A program made the position numbers and the translations under genes. Below, piece by piece: positions 18,815 to 26,973 of a DNA stretch of 45,547 nt (position 1 is its first letter; every line of letters starts with the position of its first letter). The notes below the pieces were generated by a model that was not told where the DNA came from, made no database searches, and saw only the letters and a list, made by a program, of their open reading frames with translations. Source of the DNA: a virus; IMG/VR virus record IMGVR_UViG_3300020172_003635, positions 1 to 45,547 of that record. One strand, written 5' to 3'.

Positions 18815-21800
18815 TCACCCTCCGTAAAGGTGGTTGTATTTATTATTGCCCATTTGTGTGTGGCCTATTTTTCTATTGTCTAGATTTCCGACCACTCCAG
18901 CTGTAACTAGGGGATCTCTTCTAGCGGAATTCAGAGATGGCACCGAGGAGCCATAATTACTGGATGAGTTTTGGCGGAATGATTCAGTCGGTTGTTGTTC
19001 TAAGGTTTCGTTATATAAGTCTGTTTCTTTTTTTCTCTTACCCATATAGTAACCTCCGGCAAGCGCCGTTAAACCTAATGCTGCTATTCCTACTGGACCT
19101 TTAAACTTATGATAATTTTCCACTGCCGTTGACAGTGGCGTTTGCCTTCTGCCAGATTTTAGATTGGTTATGGCTCTATTTAGTAAGTTACTATCTTCAG
19201 ACAATGCCTTTCCGACCTTAGAAGCGTCTGCCATAGCTCCCTCGTTTGCAGCCCTTAGTCTACTTCTAGCTTCGTCTCCGCCCGCATCAATTACCTTCTT
19301 ATCATATACGTGCCCGAGAGCAAGAGTGTCACCTGCTTCGCCAAGAATATTAGCTTGAAGACTAGATGTATCATTGGCTATATCCATTCCATTTTTACTT
19401 ATAGCTTCTGTCATGCTCTCAACGACGGCTTGTGATGCTGCTGTATTTTCTCCAAAGCTGGCAATGCCTACGCCACGTTCTTCTATAGACGTGATCATTG
19501 ATTGGATTGATCTTTCTCTATTTTGTGCTACTGTTAATCCTGGTTGTTCTTTGTATGTTTCTTTAAACATTGCTGCTTGCGTATGAAGATCATCTATATC
19601 TAAAGAGTTTATTTTATTTTTATAATTATCTGTTTCAATAAAGTCTGCGTGCAGTTGCTCCGCAATGGATCTTGCTGTTAATCCAGATTCGTCCTGACCT
19701 TCTTTCCATACAAGATTTAGGGTTTTGAACATATTGCCTTGATCTTTTCTTTCTGCAACGCTGAAAGAAACGGCAAGGTTCCCTTCTGCAATCTTTTCTC
19801 CCACACTTATCGCGCTAGGTACTGCTCCTGCTGCTGCTCCCACTGCTGATGATGGTGGAGATATGCTCAAACTTTTAAAGTAATCATAATCTAAAAGAAT
19901 CTTTTTAGCTTGGCCTTGTTCTCCTGCCAGCCTAAATGATGATTGCTTCTTGTAATGGCTAATTCCAAATTGAGAAGTAACATCTGCTATTTGATCATTT
20001 GCGGCGTAAGCAAACCTCTCTGTTATTTGTGCAGATAAGCCAGCCCCTAGATCTTCAAACCCTCCCAGGCTGGCCTTAGTGTGAACTTGAGTTGCTAGTG
20101 ATGAAGTTCCGCTAGCCAATATATTACTTATAACAGTTTCTTTTACTCCTAAGAATCCATACTTATTTCCAGCAGCCAGGGATGCTTGTGCGTGCGTAGT
20201 AAGTCTTGCGCTAACTTCACTTGCCTCATCAAAGTTGCCAAGGTTTAGTCCAGAACTAAAATTATTTTTTGCTTCAAAAGATCCATTATTTCTCATAATA
20301 TCTCTAAAATGCATTTTGCTTGGAGCGTCCGCAAAGTTCTCATAAAGATCACCGACACTATCTACATATTTTTCTGCATTGACCTCTGTAGCTTCGGTTA
20401 ATCCTAAAGTTCTATTCATCATGCCCATTGCCGAGTTCTGTTCGACTGTAATACCAAGGGACATTATCCGTTTTTCTGCTGCATTATATCTGAACTTTTG
20501 ACCGTAGGCATCTATCTCTTCTAGGTTTAATTCATTTCTAGCATCTGCCATCAATCCCCTCAGATGGTCCTCAGCTTTAGTTCTTTCCAGATCCATTCCC
20601 TCTTGTGCTGCTCCAGTAAATAACTTAAATTTACCTTTGTCAAATTTTATAAATCCTTGAGAAATGTTGTTATTCATTTGAGTTTGCACTAGAGATTTAT
20701 TTGCGGAATCCTCAAGTAGATCTCCCGCTAAGATATCTTGAAGTGAAATAGTGGCTCTAACTCCCGATATACCTTCTCCTTGGGCATACTTCATAGCTGT
20801 ATCTGTTAAGAACTGTGGATCTGCAATATTTGTTACTGCGGTTGTTGCCGCTGATTTAAAAACAGTTTTTCTTGCTACGTCTAGCAATTCAGCGGGGGCT
20901 TGAGCAGATACGTTACTTGGGTCACGGAAATCTAGCTTACCTGTATGCATGTACTTTAAAATGTAGTCTTGAAGCATGGTATCGGTTTCAGCAATGTGTG
21001 ATCCTTTAAATATCTGTTCGAATATTTGGGGAGCGTGCTGTTCATCTGCCATTAAATCTAATAGATTAGTATTCATAACAAAATTTTCTACACCGACGTA
21101 TGTTGCTTTGCCGCCAGTTGTTACATCTGCTAAAGACTCTGTCGAGAAGAATTTCTTAATATACTTTTCTCCACGAATAACTGAATCTGGTTCACCGGCT
21201 ATTGCTTTCTGAGCCTTATCAGTTATATAGGCCCTACCCACCTCTAGCGTATCTACAACAAACGATAGATCTTCATTTTTTCTCTTAATAAAAGTGGATA
21301 CCAAATCTTTTAATTCAGTACTAGATTGATAACCCTTCATTCCGCTCATAGTTCTTATAGATTGCGTTATGTCAAAGTTAACGTTGTGTCCAGTTACTTG
21401 ATCGGCATCATTTAGATGTGTAAAGACTTTTTTCATATTTTCTAAAAATTCTTCTTCACTATTTACAACGGTACCCACGTCCTCTGACCTGGAAAGAAAT
21501 CCACTTAATGTATCACTAAGCTGTGGACCGGCTAAGATTCCTCCCAGCCTAGGAGAGTTATATCCAAATTTTGCTACAGTCTGAGCCATATCATCTAAAT
21601 TTGTTCTTTGAGCAAGTGATATTGATCTAACCTGTGAACCAGATCCAAGTCCAGTTGTTTCAACGTCAAACGTTATTATTTTTTTTGCACTTCCGTCTGC
21701 ATTGGGCGTAAAATCTAATAACTTACTCATACCTTGAGCGTCTCTATCTTTCATCTTTCCTATCTGAAAAAGATTTCTTTCAAGGTCCTTCGATGACATA

Positions 21801-22378
21801 ATATTCGTTGTACCAAATTTTATGTCTGCGATTGCATTAGAAGTTGGGTCAATGTTGAATATTGTTTTGTTTAACATGACCTGAGCGGGGTGTTCCAATC
21901 CTTGGTCAACTTCAAACATTGTAGGAGTTCTATATGGACTTGACGACGGCATATGCTTACTGGGAAGTCCCGCATTGGAAAAAAGTTCTTCTATTTTTAA
22001 AACTTTACCGGCAAAAGAATTCTCAAGCCTTTTCCTTGAGTCCAGATTAAGTATACTTAAATCTATTGATCCGACATTTCGCATCAAGTCAACATCTAAT
22101 CCCTTGGCAAATGATCTTCTAACATTTTTTATATCAGAAAGCTCTTTGTAATATTGTTCTTCAAAATCTCTATACCTTGTCATGAAGAGTGAGTCTTTCC
22201 AGGTACCTTGCGCATCCTTACCACCGTACAGTTGTTCAGCCAAAGTACTATCAATTATTCTTTCGCCAATTCCGGCTTTTTCGGGCCTACCTGCGGCTAT
22301 ATGAGTTGATCTAAATAAACCTTTTTGTATATACTCAATTAGACCTTGAAATTTTTCGTGAATAGGGTCTGCTGCCAT
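18815..22378 (-). CDS. Large virion-type protein with DEDD exonuclease-like domain and C-terminal membrane anchor
   Basis: An 1187-aa protein. Residues about 232-440 resemble a DnaQ-type 3'-5' exonuclease: motif I ITFDVETTGLG (D238, E240), motif II TGHNVNFD (H331, D336), and SFVVDTLEVGRAY (D376). The expected third motif His-x4-Asp is not obvious; the equivalent stretch VGVENFVMNTNLLDLM has Glu/Asn, so catalysis may be altered. The remaining 700 residues are helical and unassigned. Near the C-terminus lies a Gly-rich hydrophobic segment (PVGIAALGLTALAGGYYMG) followed by KRKKE. The start overlaps the upstream stop by one base (TAATG). Its position in the virion cluster points to a packaged or ejected protein rather than a replication enzyme. 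Confidence 0.7.
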   Translation of the reverse strand: MAADPIHEKFQGLIEYIQKGLFRSTHIAAGRPEKAGIGERIIDSTLAEQLYGGKDAQGTWKDSLFMTRYRDFEEQYYKELSDIKNVRRSFAKGLDVDLMRNVGSIDLSILNLDSRKRLENSFAGKVLKIEELFSNAGLPSKHMPSSSPYRTPTMFEVDQGLEHPAQVMLNKTIFNIDPTSNAIADIKFGTTNIMSSKDLERNLFQIGKMKDRDAQGMSKLLDFTPNADGSAKKIITFDVETTGLGSGSQVRSISLAQRTNLDDMAQTVAKFGYNSPRLGGILAGPQLSDTLSGFLSRSEDVGTVVNSEEEFLENMKKVFTHLNDADQVTGHNVNFDITQSIRTMSGMKGYQSSTELKDLVSTFIKRKNEDLSFVVDTLEVGRAYITDKAQKAIAGEPDSVIRGEKYIKKFFSTESLADVTTGGKATYVGVENFVMNTNLLDLMADEQHAPQIFEQIFKGSHIAETDTMLQDYILKYMHTGKLDFRDPSNVSAQAPAELLDVARKTVFKSAATTAVTNIADPQFLTDTAMKYAQGEGISGVRATISLQDILAGDLLEDSANKSLVQTQMNNNISQGFIKFDKGKFKLFTGAAQEGMDLERTKAEDHLRGLMADARNELNLEEIDAYGQKFRYNAAEKRIMSLGITVEQNSAMGMMNRTLGLTEATEVNAEKYVDSVGDLYENFADAPSKMHFRDIMRNNGSFEAKNNFSSGLNLGNFDEASEVSARLTTHAQASLAAGNKYGFLGVKETVISNILASGTSSLATQVHTKASLGGFEDLGAGLSAQITERFAYAANDQIADVTSQFGISHYKKQSSFRLAGEQGQAKKILLDYDYFKSLSISPPSSAVGAAAGAVPSAISVGEKIAEGNLAVSFSVAERKDQGNMFKTLNLVWKEGQDESGLTARSIAEQLHADFIETDNYKNKINSLDIDDLHTQAAMFKETYKEQPGLTVAQNRERSIQSMITSIEERGVGIASFGENTAASQAVVESMTEAISKNGMDIANDTSSLQANILGEAGDTLALGHVYDKKVIDAGGDEARSRLRAANEGAMADASKVGKALSEDSNLLNRAITNLKSGRRQTPLSTAVENYHKFKGPVGIAALGLTALAGGYYMGKRKKETDLYNETLEQQPTESFRQNSSSNYGSSVPSLNSARRDPLVTAGVVGNLDNRKIGHTQMGNNKYNHLYGG

Positions 22379-23094
22379 TATTCTTTAATTTCTGAACTCG
22401 GTATTTCTATATAGTCGTCCTTGTCATAAATTCCAAGTTTTTGCTTTAATAGCTTCTCTCTTTGATTCTCTATTGACTGAACCTTAAGTAATATGTCAGA
22501 TATAGCTTGCGCGCTATCGAGTTGAGTTTGCCCAACTTTAGCTTTAGCTTCTCTTGTTGCCAATAATTGATTTCTTAAATCTTTTCTGCGTCGATGTAAC
22601 CTATCTTCAAGTTCTACTGCAAGGTGAAGTTCTTTTTTCAAGATTGGCATTCCGTCATTATCCACGCCAATAATATTTTCTTGAATGAAATGCTCTTTAG
22701 CTAGAAGCTTGGTCTTGCGAATGTATTGAACTTCTTGATCCACTAGATCTCTAATCATAGAAACTTCTACAAGATTGTCTGGATGTACATCTAACTGCTC
22801 CATATATTCTGCTGTGAATTGCGAAACAATAGACATTTCTATCGGACATGGTTTTCCGCGAGGAGCTAGATTTTCTTTTAACAGCGGGCAAGTATCCGCG
22901 AATGTGCATTTAGATGCTTCACAGTTCATAGGGATTGAAGAAAACATTGATGTCCTAGTTTTCTGCGGCCGGACTAAGTCAACGGCTTTTTCCCTTTGCT
23001 CATCTGTCCATGTTTCAGGAAAAAATAAATCTGGTCTCAAGGATTCAAAATTATTTAAAAATTTACTTTTATCACTTTTTTCAATATTACCCAT
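22378..23094 (-). CDS. Cys-cluster coiled-coil protein, function unknown
   Basis: A 238-aa protein. Residues about 57-85 hold four cysteines spaced C-x4-C-x5-C-x13-C (CEASKC, TC, PC), a possible zinc or iron-sulphur site. From about 105 onward it is helical and charged with strong heptads (ELEDRLHRRRKDLRNQLLA, then KVQSIENQREKLLKQKLG). It overlaps the 56-aa zinc-ribbon gene at its start by 8 bp and the exonuclease-like gene at its end. A DNA- or packaging-associated role is a guess; no family recognised. Confidence 0.65.
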   Translation of the reverse strand: MGNIEKSDKSKFLNNFESLRPDLFFPETWTDEQREKAVDLVRPQKTRTSMFSSIPMNCEASKCTFADTCPLLKENLAPRGKPCPIEMSIVSQFTAEYMEQLDVHPDNLVEVSMIRDLVDQEVQYIRKTKLLAKEHFIQENIIGVDNDGMPILKKELHLAVELEDRLHRRRKDLRNQLLATREAKAKVGQTQLDSAQAISDILLKVQSIENQREKLLKQKLGIYDKDDYIEIPSSEIKE

Positions 23095-23257
23095 TTAAAT
23101 CTATCCATTCAGTACTGTATGAACTATCGGAATAAAACTTTTGTATAGTTACGCTTTTACAGTAACTGCAGTAGCTGTCTCTGATGAGGCAGTCATTATT
23201 AAAGTCAAAGAGCTCGCTGACAATTTCAGTTTTTTCATTACATCTCGGACAGTTCAT
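23087..23257 (-). CDS. 56-aa zinc-ribbon protein
   Basis: A short frame read by hand: it begins MNCPRCNEKTEI and contains a second pair CSYC (residues 30-33), so C-x2-C ... C-x2-C with 23 residues between pairs, a small zinc ribbon. It starts inside the 3' end of the 139-aa gene (20-bp overlap) and ends 8 bp into the 238-aa gene, filling the gap between them. The SD is weak (GAGAG), consistent with translational coupling. Two adjacent Cys-rich genes suggest a metal-binding group. Confidence 0.6.
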   Translation of the reverse strand: MNCPRCNEKTEIVSELFDFNNDCLIRDSYCSYCKSVTIQKFYSDSSYSTEWIDLNG

Positions 23258-23657
23258 CTAAGGCTCTCATTAAGCTTTTCTGAAGCTTGCCTGCTAGCTC
23301 TGCGTTTTGTGCTGCGTTAAAAAATATGCCAACTTCTCTAATCTCATCAGAAGTTAAATATGAAGACAATTTATATCTAGACCCTTTGCAGACGTCACAA
23401 TAGAAATCTCTTTCTTCTATGAAACAGGTGCACTTCTCAATTATGTCAAAAAACTCTAAAGAGTCTGCGAGTTCAAACCATTTATTTTTGAACAACTTCT
23501 TTATCTGCTCTTTGTATGCTCTTAGCTTTTGCTGATCATTAGATAGGAGTGTTCCCATATCTAGGGATTGCTTCATTAAGTCATTAATGCTTTTATATAG
23601 GAAATTTGCTAACTGAAAATCTCCATTAACATCTGTGAATTTTTTCCAATCGTTCAT
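23238..23657 (-). CDS. Cys-containing helical protein, function unknown
   Basis: A 139-aa protein, mostly helical (LANFLYKSINDLMKQSLDMG and LRAYKEQIKKLFKNKWFEL), with CTC at about 77-79 and CDVC at about 88-91, a likely small metal site. The C-terminal helix is FFNAAQNAELAGKLQKSLM. It has no strong SD and begins 5 nt after the stop of the 51-aa gene, so coupling is likely. Its 3' end overlaps the zinc-ribbon gene. Function unknown. Confidence 0.6.
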   Translation of the reverse strand: MNDWKKFTDVNGDFQLANFLYKSINDLMKQSLDMGTLLSNDQQKLRAYKEQIKKLFKNKWFELADSLEFFDIIEKCTCFIEERDFYCDVCKGSRYKLSSYLTSDEIREVGIFFNAAQNAELAGKLQKSLMRALDELSEM

Positions 23658-23662
23658 TGTTG

Positions 23663-23818
23663 TTAATTCTTTTTATATATCTTAATTGATTTTTTCAAAT
23701 CTTTTTTTATTTTTTTAAGCTCTTTCTTTTTTTCGCTTATTGTATTTCTTAAGATTATATTTAAATCTTTTCTTGTTGGGCCATATTCAACTTCTTTATC
23801 TTTTTTCATAGTAAACAT
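23663..23818 (-). CDS. 51-aa Lys-rich coiled-coil peptide
   Basis: A short frame read by hand with a good SD (AAAGGA seven bases before the ATG). The product begins MFTMKKDKEVEYGPTRKDLN and continues as a single very basic helix (ISEKKKELKKIKKDLKKSIK). It ends 5 nt before the 139-aa gene. The high Lys content suggests nucleic-acid binding or neutralisation of an acidic partner. No family recognised. Confidence 0.55.
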   Translation of the reverse strand: MFTMKKDKEVEYGPTRKDLNIILRNTISEKKKELKKIKKDLKKSIKIYKKN

Positions 23819-23869
23819 ATTACATCCTTTACATATTTCATTTTATAATTACTTACAGTTCATTATACA

Positions 23870-24880
23870 TTAATATCTAGCGTTAGACTGCCTTCCGGAT
23901 GAGGCACCATCGCCTCTTTTATTGCTTGCGACACCTGCTGCAACAGCGAGCCCTAAGCCTATTCCGATCTTGGTATTGCGATGCAGTTTGCTGAACTTTT
24001 CTATCATATTTCCCCCTCTTGCTGCTCCTGAGGCAGTCGTTTCTGCAGCTGCTACTAATGGTCTTCTTGGTCTGACTGAAACTGGGGTGTGAGTTGTATT
24101 TCTCATACTATCTACAATTGATCGAGCTCCTGCACGCTGTGCTGCTACGCGTGCTCTTGAATCTCTAACTGCGGCACTTGTTGCTACATTTGCCCTGACG
24201 CGGTCTCCTACTATTTTGCCATACTCCGCTCTTCCGGGGCCGTGCATCATTCCGGTCAGGGACTCTCCTCGTCTAAAACCACCAGTTCTACCAGCTCTAC
24301 TAGCTTCTATGTTTCCCATGATTCGCTGACGTCGTCCGGCTAACTGCTCTTGTCTTTTACCCGCCAAAGCGTCGGCTCTAGATGCCCCAGCGCCAGACCC
24401 TGCTCTTGCCCTGTTAGCGTCAAGATTCTCAAGAACTCTTGCTCTTTGAGCTGCTCGACCTCTATTAACTGCAGCCAGCTCTGCTCTTCCTGGACCGTGC
24501 ATCGGCCCTGGTGCCATTCTGGAGCCCGGCATTGCTCTTGTACCTCTTCCTTCTAGGCCTCCACCTACGGGCCTAGCTCCTCTTCCGGGAGATCCAACTC
24601 TACCCCTAGTAGACAAACCAGGGTCTTGCGCTGCAAGTCTAGCCTGTCTCCTTGCCTCTAGGACCGGACCATAATTGGAAAAACTCGTTTGTCCTAAACG
24701 GTCGGAACTACCACCAAGTCCTTTGTATTCGGTTTTTCCAAAGGCACTGTTAAATTGACCCAACAAGGCCTGGTCGGCACCGTGAACTCCTGAACCGGTT
24801 CCTATAAATACTCTCGGACGAGAACCTACATCTTTATTTACATTACCGAGTGGAAGTCTAGCTCCAGGAATAAATCCCAT
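23870..24880 (-). CDS. Arg/Gly-rich virion-type protein with C-terminal hydrophobic segment
   Basis: A 336-aa strongly basic, low-complexity protein (Gly, Arg, Ala, Ser). It contains a duplicated motif MHGPGRAE (about 125-132 and 213-220) in two related blocks, each near a stretch like RVLENLDANRARAG / RIMGNIEASRAGRTG. The C-terminus has KIGIGLGLAVAAGVASN, a hydrophobic segment, then a basic Gly/Ser tail. SD AGGAG precedes the ATG. The composition suggests DNA binding inside the head, and the C-terminal segment resembles that of the 1187-aa and 784-aa proteins. Likely an internal or ejected protein. Confidence 0.6.
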   Translation of the reverse strand: MGFIPGARLPLGNVNKDVGSRPRVFIGTGSGVHGADQALLGQFNSAFGKTEYKGLGGSSDRLGQTSFSNYGPVLEARRQARLAAQDPGLSTRGRVGSPGRGARPVGGGLEGRGTRAMPGSRMAPGPMHGPGRAELAAVNRGRAAQRARVLENLDANRARAGSGAGASRADALAGKRQEQLAGRRQRIMGNIEASRAGRTGGFRRGESLTGMMHGPGRAEYGKIVGDRVRANVATSAAVRDSRARVAAQRAGARSIVDSMRNTTHTPVSVRPRRPLVAAAETTASGAARGGNMIEKFSKLHRNTKIGIGLGLAVAAGVASNKRGDGASSGRQSNARY

Positions 24881-24931
24881 TTGTTTCTCCTAAGAATATG
24901 ATAATTTGAGATAACAATAAGAATTATAAAG

Positions 24932-26347
24932 TTAAATTAAGGTATCTACCGGCTGCTTTATTTTTCTTACTGGTTTTTGAAAATCAAAGATAAAGTTATC
25001 ATTAAGATAGTCAATATAGAATATAGTACCTTTGGGAATATTGCTATTAACAATTGTTTTAGCAAGTGGTGTTTCTATGACATCTCTTCTGACTTGGGAG
25101 ATTCCTCTTGCACCCTTTATGGTGTCTACACCTTTTTCTATCAGGGCATTTATGACATTATCAGTATAAGCCATCGATAATCCCTTTTTGGAAAGCTTTT
25201 CTGCTATTACTGACATTTCTATTTCTGCTATTTTTTGGCAGTCTTCTTGATTAAGGTGATTAAAAACAACTATCTTATCTAATCTGTTGACAAATTCCGG
25301 CTTAAAGTACTTATTGATGGCTTCGTGAGTATTTTTCTCAACCATAGATCTCAGTGGCGTTTCTTTTGTATCACGCTTAAAGTTAATATTTTTAGTAAAA
25401 CCTGTACCGGTAGAAATCATATGATCTACAGTTTTGTCATTGCCTAAGTTGGTTGTTAAAATTATTATTGTATTTCTAAAACTAATATGGTCTCCCTTTG
25501 AATCTGTAACCATTCCGTCATCAAATATTCTTAGGAATGTATTCCAGATATCCTGATGGGCTTTTTCTACCTCATCAATCAGCACTACTGTGTAGGGATT
25601 CTTTTTTACCTGGTTAGTTAGCTGACCACCTTCGTCATGCCCAACGTAACCGGGAGGAGAACCTAGTAGTTTGGCATTCTCGTGCTTATGTTGGAATTCT
25701 CCACAGTCTATTCTTACCATCGGACTTTCATCCCCAAACAGGTAATGATGAAGAGTATTTGCTAAATGGGTTTTTCCAACTCCAGAACTCCCGGCAAAAA
25801 GGAAAACACCTAGCGGACGGTTAGGATCATTAAGATCAGCCTGTGACCTAAATAGTGCTGCATTGATTTCTTCAATTGCTTGATCCTGTCCGATAATATT
25901 ATTTTTTAAATGGTTCTCTAACTCAGAAAATTTTTGTTTAGTAAGTTTTTTACTTTTTGGCAAGGCCTTTACTTGCTTCGTCTGAGCCTGCTTTAAAAAT
26001 TCTTTGACTCTTTTAATATCATAATCTGCCTCAGAACTAGAATCACTCTTAGTGGGATTGGTGGAGTAGGCAATGTTTAACCAGTAATCTAAATCCAGTC
26101 CTGGGTTAAGCATAATAGATCCCGCGTATACGGCCTCTAGAGCCCGCTCAGCGCCCTCTCTCGACATAGATGAGAGTGCAGCAGCAACATCGGTATTTAG
26201 GTTGTAGACGACGTATTGGAGAATTCTTTTACGAAGGTCTTTGGCTGACTTATTTTTCTTAACAAATTCCTCTATGTCGGAAACCGCAAGAACTTTGAAT
26301 TTTACACTAGTGCCGAGTTCAGGTATAAAGATTTGATAAATATTCAT
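24932..26347 (-). CDS. Single-ring ClpB/ClpA-type AAA+ ATPase
   Basis: A 471-aa protein. Residues about 135-440 are a Clp/Hsp100 D2-type AAA+ module: NNIIGQDQAIEEINAAL, Walker A GSSGVGKTHLA (about 186-196), pore-loop motif GSPPGYVGHDEGG, Walker B VVLIDEVEKA, sensor 1 IIILTTNLGN, arginine finger FKPEFVNRLDKIVVF, and sensor 2 GARGISQVRRDV. The first 130 residues are not a Clp N-domain or D1 ring and look phage-specific. No IGF/IGL loop for ClpP is evident, so it is more likely a remodelling chaperone than a protease partner. The ATG at 26347 (AAAGG six bases upstream) is preferred over the GTG at 26368. It is the first gene of the long late cluster. Confidence 0.88.
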   Translation of the reverse strand: MNIYQIFIPELGTSVKFKVLAVSDIEEFVKKNKSAKDLRKRILQYVVYNLNTDVAAALSSMSREGAERALEAVYAGSIMLNPGLDLDYWLNIAYSTNPTKSDSSSEADYDIKRVKEFLKQAQTKQVKALPKSKKLTKQKFSELENHLKNNIIGQDQAIEEINAALFRSQADLNDPNRPLGVFLFAGSSGVGKTHLANTLHHYLFGDESPMVRIDCGEFQHKHENAKLLGSPPGYVGHDEGGQLTNQVKKNPYTVVLIDEVEKAHQDIWNTFLRIFDDGMVTDSKGDHISFRNTIIILTTNLGNDKTVDHMISTGTGFTKNINFKRDTKETPLRSMVEKNTHEAINKYFKPEFVNRLDKIVVFNHLNQEDCQKIAEIEMSVIAEKLSKKGLSMAYTDNVINALIEKGVDTIKGARGISQVRRDVIETPLAKTIVNSNIPKGTIFYIDYLNDNFIFDFQKPVRKIKQPVDTLI

Positions 26348-26379
26348 AAAATGCCTTTCTGACGACACGTTCCCTTATA

Positions 26380-26445
26380 TAGAATATTATAAGTATACGT
26401 TGCTATATAAGTATACAGGATATAGTTGCTATATAAGTATATAGT
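26380..26445. repeat. 27-bp-spaced AT-rich direct repeats (putative late promoter/operator)
   Basis: GTTGCTATATAAGTATA occurs twice (26398-26414 and 26425-26441), exactly 27 bp apart, with a third partial copy TTATAAGTATAC at 26386-26397. They lie 40-100 bp upstream of the AAA+ gene, first of the minus-strand virion cluster. On that strand they read TATACTTATATAGCAAC and TATACTTATAAT, the latter -10-like. A promoter or repeated activator site for the late cluster is the simplest reading. Confidence 0.5.
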
Positions 26446-26470
26446 AAAGGGGGGAAGGGGGGAAGGGGGG
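26446..26470. repeat. G6 tract triplet (G-quadruplex-like)
   Basis: Three runs of six G separated by AA (26449-26470), directly beside the AT-rich repeats at the strand-switch junction. The plus strand could form a G-quadruplex if one run splits in two; the minus strand presents three C6 tracts. Confidence 0.6.
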
Positions 26471-26505
26471 ATCATGGCTAGCTTATCACAGCGTGTCAAC
26501 TTTTG

Positions 26506-26667
26506 TCAACGTGACTTTGGATTATAATCTTCAATACTCGGATGCTCTTCTATGCACGGACCAGAAAACGCCCAATACTTAATTAAATCCATGGGTGTTT
26601 GAAATCTATTACTTAATAGGTATAATGCTAAATGAAGTTCTTCATTTTTAGTTACTCGCTTGCTCAT
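26506..26667 (-). CDS. 53-aa protein, function unknown
   Basis: A short frame read by hand: ATG at 26667 with AGGAG five bases upstream, product beginning MSKRVTKNEELHLALYLLSN and ending IEDYNPKSR. The first 35 residues look helical with a basic start. It is transcribed from the divergent promoter shared with the recA operon, so it is a candidate regulator of that promoter, though no helix-turn-helix is clear in so short a chain. Confidence 0.6.
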   Translation of the reverse strand: MSKRVTKNEELHLALYLLSNRFQTPMDLIKYWAFSGPCIEEHPSIEDYNPKSR

Positions 26668-26678
26668 TAATACTCCTA

Positions 26679-26722
26679 GGTGTTATAATACTGGTATAAT
26701 ATATAAACAATATTATATCACC
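26679..26722. promoter_or_regulatory. Palindromic divergent promoter of the recA operon
   Basis: Arms GGTGTTATAATA (26679-26690) and TATTATATCACC (26711-26722) are inverted copies matching at 11 of 12 positions. Extended -10 elements (TGnTATAAT) occur on the plus strand at 26681-26689 and 26692-26700 and on the minus strand at 26720-26712. No good -35 is seen, as expected for extended -10 promoters. The symmetry suggests one regulator could control both directions. Confidence 0.65.
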
Positions 26723-26739
26723 CCAGGAAGAGCTACGTA

Positions 26740-26973
26740 ATGCTGCAGAAGTCAGACCTTATTGGTATTGTTGATCAGAACTTGCAATTGCAACATCAAA
26801 AAATCTTAACTCACTTAAATCAAGCAAGATACTCTTCATCTCAGTGCGAAATCTTGAAAAAGAATCTCTTACTGGAAATGCGCCGTTTTGAAGCGGAAGC
26901 TGATATAATGATATCTGACGCTGAGTACAGAAGTACAGATGAACACACACAAGGAAAGCTTTTTGATGACTGA
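26740..26973 (+). CDS. Small helical protein upstream of recA
   Basis: A 77-aa protein with AGGAAGAG before its ATG, first gene of the recA operon. The chain is nearly all helix (IVDQNLQLQHQKILTHLNQA, then CEILKKNLLLEMRRFEAEA). It ends GKLFDD, similar in kind to short C-terminal motifs that bind clamps or single-stranded-DNA-binding proteins, but this is only suggestive. It overlaps the recA start by 8 bp, so the two are coupled. Function unknown; a recombination accessory role is possible. Confidence 0.65.
   Translation: MLQKSDLIGIVDQNLQLQHQKILTHLNQARYSSSQCEILKKNLLLEMRRFEAEADIMISDAEYRSTDEHTQGKLFDD

Noticed and set aside
18274-18906. A 210-codon Pro/Ala-rich plus-strand frame
   Set aside because: It is the antisense shadow of the Gly/Ala-rich minus-strand gene (GGN/GCN codons read as CCN/GCN) and lacks an SD.
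22378-23094. Terminase small subunit
   Set aside because: Coiled coil and nearness to TerL (5.6 kb away) are not enough; there is no helix-turn-helix and the Cys cluster is unlike known TerS.
24932-26347. ClpA/ClpC adaptor for host ClpP
   Set aside because: No IGF/IGL-like ClpP loop is evident and there is only one AAA+ ring, so a ClpP partnership is not supported.
26740-26973. Minus-strand frames at 26759-27041 opposite the pre-recA gene
   Set aside because: They lack an SD and would run through the promoter-proximal coding part of the recA operon; the plus-strand gene has an SD and coupling to recA.
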